From NCBI GenBank assembly GCA_964293585.1, contig CAXYYS010000070.1:1-8851 (forward strand): a stretch of DNA of 8,851 nucleotides, written 5' to 3'. The notes under the pieces were generated by a model. That model searched no databases and had not been told where the DNA came from. It worked only from the letters and a program-made list of their open reading frames with translations. Shown piece by piece: positions 1 through 6,582 of the stretch. The DNA is from JAKVKY01 sp964293585. GTDB taxonomy: Bacteria; Bacillota; Negativicutes; Acidaminococcales; Acidaminococcaceae. Each line of letters opens with the position of its first letter. The stretch's first letter is position 1. The position numbers and the translations under genes are program-made.

Positions 1-73
1 CCGTCAGTACCTGTTTAATTTTTAACGCTAAGGCCGCACCATGCCTGGTGTAGGCAAAAATACCGGCTTTCAT
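1..73 (-). CDS. cbiG: Cobalt-precorrin 5A hydrolase CbiG, N-terminal fragment (cut by window edge)
   Basis: Only the first 24 codons are present, running off the left edge. The start ATG at 73-71 overlaps the cbiF stop in an ATGA arrangement. The peptide opens MKAGIFAYTRHGAALALKIK, matching the usual CbiG opening: a short beta strand, then the A-x-T-R-x-G-x-x-L-A pattern. CbiG opens the delta-lactone ring of cobalt-precorrin-5A and releases acetaldehyde, giving cobalt-precorrin-5B, the substrate of CbiD. The cbiF-cbiG order is common in anaerobic cobalamin operons and supports the call. The Shine-Dalgarno sequence is weak, so translation is probably coupled to cbiF. The fragment is too short to judge whether the full gene is intact or fused to another cbi gene. 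Confidence 0.8.
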   Translation of the reverse strand, partial: MKAGIFAYTRHGAALALKIKQVLT

Positions 74-855
74 TTTTCCGGTTTTACATCCAGCTTGCTG
101 GGGTCTGCTTTCCTGTAGCCATGCGTAAAATTAGGATTATATAATTCACTGCGCTGATATTCATCGCCCAGGAAACCTCCCACGGCAATCAGGGCCGTCC
201 TGGTAATCTTATTTTCCTTGGCCGTGGCTGCCAGAGTTCCCACCGTGCAGCGCATAATTTTCTGTTCGGGCCAGGAAGCTTTGTACACGATGGCTGCCGG
301 CGTGTCTTCCTCGTAACCGCCGCGCACTAATTCTTTCTGCACTTTTTCCAGCATCCCGGAACTCAGGAAGATAACCATGCTGGCATGATGGGCTGCATAG
401 CTGGCCAGTTTTTCCCGGTCAGGAATAGGCGTACGTCCGCCTTCCATCCTGGTGATAATTACCGACTGGCTCACATTGGGCAGCGTATACTCGGCATTAA
501 GAGCCGCCGCACAGGCGCAGAACGAGCTGACGCCGGGGACGACTTCAAAATCCAGGTTATAGCTGCGCAGCATATCCATCTGTTCCCGATGGGCGCCGTA
601 AATGCTGGGATCGCCTGTATGCAGACGTACCACCAGCTGTCCCTGCTGGGCTGCCGGTACCATAGCTGCGATTACTTCTTCCAGGGTCATAGACGCACTG
701 TCCATGATCTTGCAAGAAGGCTTGGCATATTTCAACAGTTCCTTGTTGACCAGGGAACCTGCATAAATAATCAAATCAGCTCTCTCTAATAAATTCTTAC
801 CTCTGACCGTAATTAAATCCGGTGCTCCCGGACCTGCCCCGATAAAATAAATCAT
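70..855 (-). CDS. cbiF: Cobalt-precorrin-4 C11-methyltransferase CbiF (CobM family)
   Basis: This 261-residue cytoplasmic SAM-dependent methyltransferase methylates C11 of cobalt-precorrin-4 in corrin ring synthesis. The tetrapyrrole methylase fold is visible: GAGPG at residues 6-10, the LHTGDPSIYG SAM-binding loop at about 78-87, and PGVSSF at 107-112. The CbiF/CobM subfamily signature MEGGRTPIP lies at 137-145. A KASWPEQKI segment at about 192-200 and a final ALIAVGG strand near 221-227 also match the subfamily. Length is normal. The ATG start at 855-853 overlaps the cbiL stop (ATGA) and has an AGGAAG ribosome site about nine bases upstream. It belongs to the riboswitch-controlled operon cbiD-cbiL-cbiF-cbiG. 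All expected motifs are intact. Confidence 0.95.
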   Translation of the reverse strand: MIYFIGAGPGAPDLITVRGKNLLERADLIIYAGSLVNKELLKYAKPSCKIMDSASMTLEEVIAAMVPAAQQGQLVVRLHTGDPSIYGAHREQMDMLRSYNLDFEVVPGVSSFCACAAALNAEYTLPNVSQSVIITRMEGGRTPIPDREKLASYAAHHASMVIFLSSGMLEKVQKELVRGGYEEDTPAAIVYKASWPEQKIMRCTVGTLAATAKENKITRTALIAVGGFLGDEYQRSELYNPNFTHGYRKADPSKLDVKPEK

Positions 856-1553
856 TGTTCCAACTTCCTTTCTTTAACCAGGATAATAGAAAAATAACTG
901 GACTTGGCATCAACCTTGCTTAAATCTGTGATCACTTTTTCTCCCGGCAGACCACAACGCTCTACCATGGCTGCATGGTCTAGCAGGTGGCGCTGCTGTA
1001 AATCTGCGCATACACGGCCAATCTGGCTGGCTGATTTCATCAGCACCTTATTGCCTGGTCCGTCTAAAAAGGCCGCTGTTTCCTGATAGCTGCCGGGCAG
1101 GATGATCAAAGGCTCCGCCCGCTCACATAAAGAAACATTCAGCCGGGCTGCTACGGCGCAAAAGCTGGGTACACCCGGCACCAGTTCCGCCGGATATCCG
1201 GCCTTCAGCACCAGTTTATGCACATAGATGCAGGTAGCGTAAACCGTTGGACAGCCCAGGGTGATGAAGACTACGTCCTGACCTGCCTTTAAGCAGGCGA
1301 TGATGGCATCCGCACCTTCCTGATGGGCCTTATCCATCACGGCCATGTCCTTCGTCATCGGCATCCGGATCAGCAGTTCTTTCTTACCACTTAGATCCAC
1401 CACCTGGCTGACGATGCCCTTCGCCGTCAGTACGTCGTTATCCCCCTGGGGAATAGCCACGACCGGGCAGGTTTTTAAAAGTCTTTGGGCCTTTAGTGTT
1501 AAAAGTTCCGGATCGCCGGGACCAATACCCACGCTAAAAAGCTTACCTGTCAC
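852..1553 (-). CDS. cbiL: Cobalt-precorrin-2 C20-methyltransferase CbiL (CobI family)
   Basis: The 233-residue product is a SAM-dependent methylase that adds the C20 methyl to cobalt-precorrin-2 (or precorrin-2), an early committed step of corrin synthesis. Evidence: the N-terminal GIGPGDPELLTLKA at residues 9-22, a VAIPQ segment at 32-36, the SAM loop TLGCPTVYATCIYVHK at about 98-113, and PGVPSFCAVAARLN at 126-139. The C20 enzymes characteristically carry the T-Y-x-x-x-x-Y-V-H type continuation after the loop. An oddity is Cys101 where the family nearly always has Asp (GDP becomes GCP). The start is GTG at 1553-1551, overlapping the cbiD stop as GTGA, with AGGAGGTA at 1561-1568 as a strong ribosome site. 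An in-frame continuation to a normal C-terminus argues against decay. Confidence 0.92.
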   Translation of the reverse strand: MTGKLFSVGIGPGDPELLTLKAQRLLKTCPVVAIPQGDNDVLTAKGIVSQVVDLSGKKELLIRMPMTKDMAVMDKAHQEGADAIIACLKAGQDVVFITLGCPTVYATCIYVHKLVLKAGYPAELVPGVPSFCAVAARLNVSLCERAEPLIILPGSYQETAAFLDGPGNKVLMKSASQIGRVCADLQQRHLLDHAAMVERCGLPGEKVITDLSKVDAKSSYFSIILVKERKLEQ

Positions 1554-2686
1554 TTGTCTTTACCTCCTTGTTGTAAAGCTATTAAGGCCTCGGCATCTTT
1601 AGTCTTGCCCAGCACCCCGTACACATTTGAGAAAAGCAGGGCTGCCGTCTTCAGCTTGCCATGTACCCGTTGTTGCATATAATAATCAATTTTGGCGGCC
1701 ACATCTGCCATGACCGGTTCCAAAAGTTTTTCTCTTTGCAAGATTTTCGTTACTTCGTCCGTGGTCAGGGACTGATAAATTTCCCCTACCACCTGCCGGT
1801 CAGCACCGTGAAATAAAGCTGACAGCGCCATAAATTCCGTACGGCAGTCTGCATATTTGGAATGAGTGTTCATGACTCCCTGAGCCACCTTCACCAGTTT
1901 CCCCGAATGCCCGATTAAAAGCAGCGTCTTAAAACCTTTATAGACGGCGTAATCCAGCAAATCGCCCACAAAATTACTGCACGGTACCGCCTCGTCAATA
2001 TTCAGATGCAAAACATCCCGGGAGAAATCCTGGCCGTAGTTGCCAAAGAAAACCAGCAAATTTTCCCGGCCGTTGGCTTTACGGGAATTCATCTCGGCAT
2101 ACATGGTCTGAATCAAAGCCTGGTCACTCATCGGTTCCACGATACCGGAAGTTCCTAAAACGCTGAGACCACCGACCACGCCTAAACGGGGATTGAAAGT
2201 CTTGGGAGCAATCTCCGCCCCTCTGGGAATGGAGATGGTTACCTTCAAACCGCCGGCATAAGCGTGACGTTCTTTTATCTTGGTAACTTCTTCCGTGATC
2301 ATCCGGCGCGGCGTAGGATTAATCGCCGGCCCGCCTACCGCACAAGCCAGTCCCGGTTTCGTTACCCGTCCTACACCTTCGCCACCAACTAATTCCAGGC
2401 CGGACGCCGTCTTTTCCACCGTGGCGTAAACCAGGATGCCGTTGGTATCATCCGGGTCATCCCCGGAATCTTTCCGGATAGCACAACTAACCTTCGCCGG
2501 TGTCAAGAGTACATCTTCCGGTTCCAGGTTTAAGGTGATACCCTTAGGCGTCAGCAGGCTGACATTATCTACCCGTTTGCCGGTCAGCAGCATCTCTGCA
2601 GCTGCTTTAGACGCCGCCGCCGCACAACTGCCGGTGGTATATCCGCACCGCAGGGCCTGGCCCTGGGAAAACATCACTTCATCCAT
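1550..2686 (-). CDS. cbiD: Cobalt-precorrin-5B C1-methyltransferase CbiD
   Basis: This 378-residue enzyme methylates C1 of cobalt-precorrin-5B using SAM. CbiD is specific to the anaerobic, cobalt-early route and is unrelated to the CbiF/CbiL methylase fold. Landmarks: LRCGYTTGSCAAAASKAA at 12-29, RKDSGDDPDDTNG at 71-83, IPRGAEIAPKTFNPRLGVVGG at about 153-173, LGTSGIVEPMS at 177-187, and LLIGHSGKLVKVAQGVMNTH at 256-275. All are typical of the family, and the length is normal. The ATG at 2686-2684 follows a GAGAGG ribosome site by five bases. It is the first gene of the cbi operon and lies directly behind the riboswitch and terminator. The next gene is cbiL; no cbiE or cbiT lies between them. 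Confidence 0.96.
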   Translation of the reverse strand: MDEVMFSQGQALRCGYTTGSCAAAASKAAAEMLLTGKRVDNVSLLTPKGITLNLEPEDVLLTPAKVSCAIRKDSGDDPDDTNGILVYATVEKTASGLELVGGEGVGRVTKPGLACAVGGPAINPTPRRMITEEVTKIKERHAYAGGLKVTISIPRGAEIAPKTFNPRLGVVGGLSVLGTSGIVEPMSDQALIQTMYAEMNSRKANGRENLLVFFGNYGQDFSRDVLHLNIDEAVPCSNFVGDLLDYAVYKGFKTLLLIGHSGKLVKVAQGVMNTHSKYADCRTEFMALSALFHGADRQVVGEIYQSLTTDEVTKILQREKLLEPVMADVAAKIDYYMQQRVHGKLKTAALLFSNVYGVLGKTKDAEALIALQQGGKDK

Positions 2687-2748
2687 ACTGTCCTCTCTTC
2701 TTTGCTGCCACTTACAGGTAACTCTCCGTAAATAGCATTCTCTCTCAA

Positions 2749-2791
2749 TTAAAAAAATAAAAAGCTCCCGTGTGAATTCACAGAAGCTTTT
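2749..2791 (-). terminator. Intrinsic terminator serving as riboswitch expression platform
   Basis: Read on the minus strand, AAAAGCTTCTGTG (2791 down to 2779) pairs imperfectly with CACACGGGAGCTTTTT, with G-U pairs in the middle, around a short AATT-type loop. A T-rich run to 2749 follows. It sits between the cobalamin aptamer and cbiD, about 60 bases before the cbiD start. This is the standard position for a transcription-termination platform: cobalamin bound, hairpin forms, cbi operon off. The stem and tract are seen in the sequence; the control logic is inferred from the family. Confidence 0.85.
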
Positions 2792-2802
2792 CAGAACAAA
2801 TT

Positions 2803-2962
2803 ATCCGGCCGTCACAGTCAGATTCTTTGCCAATATCCATCGCTCGTGGATTCTGGTCATGCTCATACGGGCAGGTTCCTGACTTAAACGTTTTGCGTTT
2901 TCACAGTGACGGGATCGTGCAGGCATTTCACCATGCTTCCTTTTAAACTTGCGTACCCGGAT
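2803..2962 (-). promoter_or_regulatory. Cobalamin (AdoCbl-type) riboswitch aptamer
   Basis: The minus strand carries the cobalamin aptamer core in the right order. First comes GGAAGCATGGTGAAATGCC, then the B12 box CCCGTCACTGTGA (2913-2901; consensus CCCGCCACTGT), then GTCAGGAACCTGC (2883-2871; consensus AGYCAGGAYACCTGCC). A closing P1 helix is visible: AUCCGG (2962-2957) pairs perfectly with CCGGAU (2808-2803). A further hairpin, ATCCA/TGGAT with a 7-base loop near 2838-2854, may be the P13-like arm. The B12 box has one departure from consensus, GTCACTG for GCCACTG. It should repress cbiD-L-F-G when cobalamin is bound. Confidence 0.92.
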
Positions 2963-2981
2963 CTTATAAAATTATAAAAAT

Positions 2982-3010
2982 ATTTTATCACAAATCCTGC
3001 CCGCTGACAA
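2982..3010 (-). promoter_or_regulatory. Sigma-70/SigA-type promoter of the cbi operon
   Basis: TTGTCA (-35, 3010-3005) and TAAAAT (-10, 2987-2982) are separated by exactly 17 bases, each hexamer matching consensus at five of six positions. The predicted start is near 2975, about a dozen bases before the riboswitch P1 helix, as expected. The -35 box begins only three bases after the stop codon of the upstream ABC transporter gene. Confidence 0.75.
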
Positions 3011-3013
3011 TAA

Positions 3014-4744
3014 TTATTCTTGGCTGGCCGCATGTTCTTTCTGCTGGGCCTGGTACAAATCGTAATAAAGACCCTGTCTGGCCATCAGTTCCTCATGGGA
3101 GCCTATTTCCGCCACCCGGCCTTCCGCCAGCACCACGATGCGGTCCGCATTCTGTACCGTGCTCAACCGGTGAGCGATGACCAGGGTCGTACGGTTGTGC
3201 GCCAGTTTATCCAAATCCTGCTGGATTAGACCTTCAGTCTTGTTATCCAAGGACGAAGTCGCCTCGTCCAGCACCACGATGGGCGGATTTTTCAGGAAAA
3301 CCCTGGCAATAGCGATACGCTGTTTCTGTCCGCCGGAAAGTTTTACGCCCCGCTCGCCGATCTCTGTATCCAGACCCTGGGGCAATTTGTTGATAAATTC
3401 CATGGCGGCCGCATTGTGAGCCGCTTGCTGAATAGCTTCCCTGCCAGCATCAAAATCGCCATAGGCGATATTATGCGCCACCGAATCCGAGAACATGAAA
3501 ACATCCTGCTGGACCAAACCGATCTGCTTACGCAGATCCTGCTGCCGGAAATCCCGCACATCCACACCGTCCACCTTGACGGCGCCCTGCTGCACATCAT
3601 AAAACCGGAGCAAAATATTGGAAATGGTTGTCTTGCCCGCGCCGGTCTCTCCGACAAAGGCCACCGTCTCACCCCGGGCTACTTGCAGATTAAAATCTTT
3701 GAGCACCGGCCGATCCGGCAAATAACCAAACCACACATGCTCAAACTCAATCTCACCCTTAACCTGCCTGTGCTCCGGTACTGTCGCCTTATCTGCCAGC
3801 AGCGGCGGCTGCTCCATTAATTCCTGGAACCGGTTAAAACCCGCCATGCCCCGTTGATACATCTCCGTAAACACGGTCAGACGGTATAAAGGTTTCATAA
3901 AGACGCTCACATACAACAAATAAGCGACAAAATCGCTGACCTGAATTTCCTGAGCAGCGATCATCATGCCACCCAGACACAGGACGATCAGATTGGTCAC
4001 ATTGGTAAAAAAGCTGATGCTGCTGCTAAAATTACCCAGGATCTTATACGCCTCGCACCGGGCAACTAGATATTCTTTGTTCCGCTGCACAAACTGCTGC
4101 AACTCGTACGCTTCCTGGGCAAAAGCTTTCACGATACGGATGCCGCCCAGGCTTTCTTCCGCCTGCGCGCTAATCTCGGCGTTCTTGACCCTGTTTTCCC
4201 GGAAGGCCCGCTTCATCTTCTTGTTAATCCACACCGTATGGATGGTCTTCATGATTAAGAGCAAGGCGATGATGAGACCCAGTTTCAGGTTTAAATACAA
4301 AAGCAGGACCAGGGTGCCGCCCATGGTCAAAGTACAGATAATAAAATCAAAGGGCGCCAGGAACGCCAGCTCTCCGATTTCCGCAATATCACTGGTCAGC
4401 CTGCTGAGCAGCTGCCCGGTCTTGGCATTGTCAAAAAAGCTGAAGCTCATGTCCTGCAAGTGCGCAAACAACTCCCGGCGCATATCATTTTCAATCGAGG
4501 CGCTCATCACATGCCCTTTGTAATTGGTAAAATACAGGAGCAGATAGTGCAACATATATAAACATAACAAAACGCCGGACCATGTAAAAAGCTGCTCTAA
4601 ATTACCTGCCGGCAAAACAGACCGCATGATATAACGTACCGCCATAGGAAAAACCAAATCCATGGCCGAGGTCAAAAGCGTACAGACAATGACCAGGGTC
4701 AGGATTACGGTATAAGGTTTATAAAAACGCAAGAATGCCTTCAC
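3014..4744 (-). CDS. Exporter-type ABC half-transporter (fused membrane and ATPase domains)
   Basis: The 576-residue protein has an N-terminal six-helix ABC exporter membrane domain (roughly 12-34, 55-77, 133-153, 154-170, 244-264, 270-290). A nucleotide-binding domain follows from about 330. Visible motifs are Walker A GETGAGKTT (365-373), Q-loop VQQDVF (411-416), signature LSGGQ (469-473), Walker B IVVLDE (489-494), D-loop SSLD (497-500) and the H-loop His525 in IAHRLST. It should act as a homodimer or heterodimer in the inner membrane. The family covers lipid, drug, peptide and chelate exporters, and substrate cannot be read from sequence. The start is GTG at 4744-4742, with GAGGAG nine bases upstream; an ATG in between gives only a three-codon frame. 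It follows the importer ATPase gene by 18 bases and is probably co-transcribed with it. A role in moving a corrinoid, heme or siderophore is inference from context only. Confidence 0.9.
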   Translation of the reverse strand: MKAFLRFYKPYTVILTLVIVCTLLTSAMDLVFPMAVRYIMRSVLPAGNLEQLFTWSGVLLCLYMLHYLLLYFTNYKGHVMSASIENDMRRELFAHLQDMSFSFFDNAKTGQLLSRLTSDIAEIGELAFLAPFDFIICTLTMGGTLVLLLYLNLKLGLIIALLLIMKTIHTVWINKKMKRAFRENRVKNAEISAQAEESLGGIRIVKAFAQEAYELQQFVQRNKEYLVARCEAYKILGNFSSSISFFTNVTNLIVLCLGGMMIAAQEIQVSDFVAYLLYVSVFMKPLYRLTVFTEMYQRGMAGFNRFQELMEQPPLLADKATVPEHRQVKGEIEFEHVWFGYLPDRPVLKDFNLQVARGETVAFVGETGAGKTTISNILLRFYDVQQGAVKVDGVDVRDFRQQDLRKQIGLVQQDVFMFSDSVAHNIAYGDFDAGREAIQQAAHNAAAMEFINKLPQGLDTEIGERGVKLSGGQKQRIAIARVFLKNPPIVVLDEATSSLDNKTEGLIQQDLDKLAHNRTTLVIAHRLSTVQNADRIVVLAEGRVAEIGSHEELMARQGLYYDLYQAQQKEHAASQE

Positions 4745-4762
4745 TGCCTCATGCTCCTCTTC

Positions 4763-5548
4763 TTATTCGTACAGGTCCATGGGTACCAGGGCCTGCAAAC
4801 CATTCGTACAGGTAAAAGTATCCGCCTTCACATTAAAGACCGAATGCAGTAATTCTGCCTTGATAATCTCTTTAGGATCCCCTGCCGTAACCAGGCGGCC
4901 TTTTTTAATGACGGCCACATAGTCGGAAAACATCAAAGCCTGGTTCAAATCATGCAGTACCAGAACCACGGTTAAGTGTAATTCAGCATTCAACTTTTGT
5001 AAAAGTTTCAGGACTTCCAGCTGGTGACAGATGTCCAGATATGTAGTCGGTTCATCCAGAAGCAGTACTTCCGGCTTTTGCGCCAGCGCCATGGCGATCC
5101 AGGCTCTTTGACGTTCACCGCCGGACAGGGTACTTAACAGCCGGATACTTAAGTTTTCCAGGGCTGTTTCCTGCAGCGCCCAGGCAATACAGGCGTCATC
5201 TTCCTTGCTGCTGCCTCCCAGCAAACCCCTATAGGGGAATCTGCCCATGGCAACCAAATCCCGTACCGTCAAATCGGCCGGTGATAAAGGAGACTGCGTC
5301 AGGATAGCCACTCTCCTGGCAAACTCTTTAAATGTATACGCCTCCACGTCTTTTCCCAGCACGGTAATCGTACCGGCTGCAAAAGGCATCATGCGGCAGA
5401 TGGCCTTTAAAGTTGTGCTCTTGCCGCAACCGTTAGGCCCGATAATCGTAGTAATCTTACCCGCAGGTATCTCCAGGTTAATCTGATCGATGAGCGTTTT
5501 ATGGCCTACCGACACGCGCACATTTTTTAAAGAAATAGCACTGGTCAT
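4763..5548 (-). CDS. ABC importer ATPase, FecE/FhuC/BtuD family
   Basis: This 261-residue cytoplasmic ATPase would power a type II importer for corrinoid, heme or ferric-siderophore. Motifs: Walker A GPNGCGKST (37-45), Q-loop Gln85, signature LSGGE (141-145), Walker B VLLLDE (161-166) followed by PTTYLD, and H-loop His199. Family-specific features of the iron-chelate/cobalamin subgroup are DLTVRDLVAMGRFPYRG (92-108) and LDICHQLEVL (171-180). The ATG at 5548-5546 overlaps the permease stop by one base (TGATG), with GGAGGG seven bases upstream. This implies coupled translation and a fixed complex with that permease. The family does not separate cobalamin from iron chelates reliably. Neighbouring cobalamin genes lean toward a tetrapyrrole, but I leave the symbol empty. 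Confidence 0.93.
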   Translation of the reverse strand: MTSAISLKNVRVSVGHKTLIDQINLEIPAGKITTIIGPNGCGKSTTLKAICRMMPFAAGTITVLGKDVEAYTFKEFARRVAILTQSPLSPADLTVRDLVAMGRFPYRGLLGGSSKEDDACIAWALQETALENLSIRLLSTLSGGERQRAWIAMALAQKPEVLLLDEPTTYLDICHQLEVLKLLQKLNAELHLTVVLVLHDLNQALMFSDYVAVIKKGRLVTAGDPKEIIKAELLHSVFNVKADTFTCTNGLQALVPMDLYE

Positions 5549-6582
5549 CAGATTTCCCTCCTTAACAGGAACAGGAAGAAGGGCGCGCCGACAAAAGCCA
5601 TGATGATACCTACCGGCAGTTCTACCGGTGCCAGGATCACCCTGGCAAAAGTATCACTCAAGGTCACCACCGCCATGCCCAGGATGCCCGCTCCCGGAAT
5701 CAGGAAGCGATAGTCCGAACCAATCAGCAGCCTGGTAATATGCGGCACGATCAAGCCTACAAAGCCTAAAAGTCCCGCCACGCTGACCGCACTGGCCGCC
5801 AAAAGTGCCGCGATAGCTGTCAGCACGATACGTGTAATTTCCACGTTCAAGCCTAAACCTCTGGCCATATCGTCCCCTAATTGCAGGACATTTAAATAAT
5901 GGGCACCGGCCACTGCTAAAACCAAACCCAGGATAGCATAGGGCAGGATGATGTTCACATGGGGCCAGCTTCTTGTAGCCAGGCCGCCTACCATCCACAT
6001 TAAGGCGCCGTGTACTCTGTCACTGTAAAAAATAAGCAGGCTGGAAATACCGGCACTTAAAAAAGCAGAAACCGCTACGCCCGCCAGGATAATCCGCACC
6101 GGCTTAATGCCGTTTTTCCAGGCCAGGAGATAAATAGCCGCCGCTGCTGCCATGGCACCCGCAAAAGCCACCGGGGTCACCAGATATTCCAGATGGGGAA
6201 ACAGGATCATCACCGTAATACCGGCCAGACCTGCACCGGAAGAAATTCCGATAATATGCGGGTCTGCCAGAGGATTACGCATGATAGCCTGCAGGATAGC
6301 GCCGGACAGCGCCAGGTTCATTCCCACCAGGGCGCCCACGATAGAACGCGGCAGCCTGATATTCCAGATAATCTGGCTCAGGGAATCGCTACCAGGCTCC
6401 AGTAAAATATGTACCACCTGGCTCACGTTCATGGTGACAGCACCTTTCGCTACCGAAACAAAAAAACCGGTCGCAGCCAGGACAATAAATACCAGCAGCA
6501 TTAAAATACGCCACGTGGCTCGTTCAAAACCAAACTTGCTTTTAACTTTTCCTCCATGGGGTACATGGACAGGGTTGGTCAT
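5548..6582 (-). CDS. FecCD/BtuC-family ABC importer permease
   Basis: This 344-residue integral membrane protein would form, as a dimer, the channel of a type II importer. After a hydrophilic start of about 25 residues come hydrophobic helices at about 26-48, 80-102, 110-128, 134-154, 162-185, 210-230, 250-280, 293-310 and 322-340. Family landmarks are RLPR (76-79), NPLADPHIIGISSGAGLAG (103-121), GLLGFVGLIVPHITRLLIG (270-288), and ELPVGIIMAFVGAPFF near 321-336. The GLIVPH region faces the ATPase as the coupling segment in this family. The length matches BtuC/FecD/FhuB-type proteins, which have ten helices. The start ATG overlaps the lipoprotein stop by one base (TAATG) and has GGAGG seven bases upstream. 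Substrate is unresolved: cobalamin, heme or ferric chelate. Confidence 0.93.
   Translation of the reverse strand: MTNPVHVPHGGKVKSKFGFERATWRILMLLVFIVLAATGFFVSVAKGAVTMNVSQVVHILLEPGSDSLSQIIWNIRLPRSIVGALVGMNLALSGAILQAIMRNPLADPHIIGISSGAGLAGITVMILFPHLEYLVTPVAFAGAMAAAAAIYLLAWKNGIKPVRIILAGVAVSAFLSAGISSLLIFYSDRVHGALMWMVGGLATRSWPHVNIILPYAILGLVLAVAGAHYLNVLQLGDDMARGLGLNVEITRIVLTAIAALLAASAVSVAGLLGFVGLIVPHITRLLIGSDYRFLIPGAGILGMAVVTLSDTFARVILAPVELPVGIIMAFVGAPFFLFLLRREI

Noticed and set aside
385..789. 134-codon plus-strand open frame opposite cbiF
   Set aside because: Antisense shadow of a clearly conserved gene, with no recognisable domain or ribosome site.
2687..2748. Short TTACCTGTAA hairpin in the cbiD leader as a second regulatory element
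   Set aside because: Only four base pairs with no T-tract and no overlap with the ribosome site; likely chance.
3966..4523. 185-codon plus-strand open frame opposite the ABC exporter gene
   Set aside because: Shadow of the exporter membrane domain; its composition reflects the complementary strand and no family is recognised.
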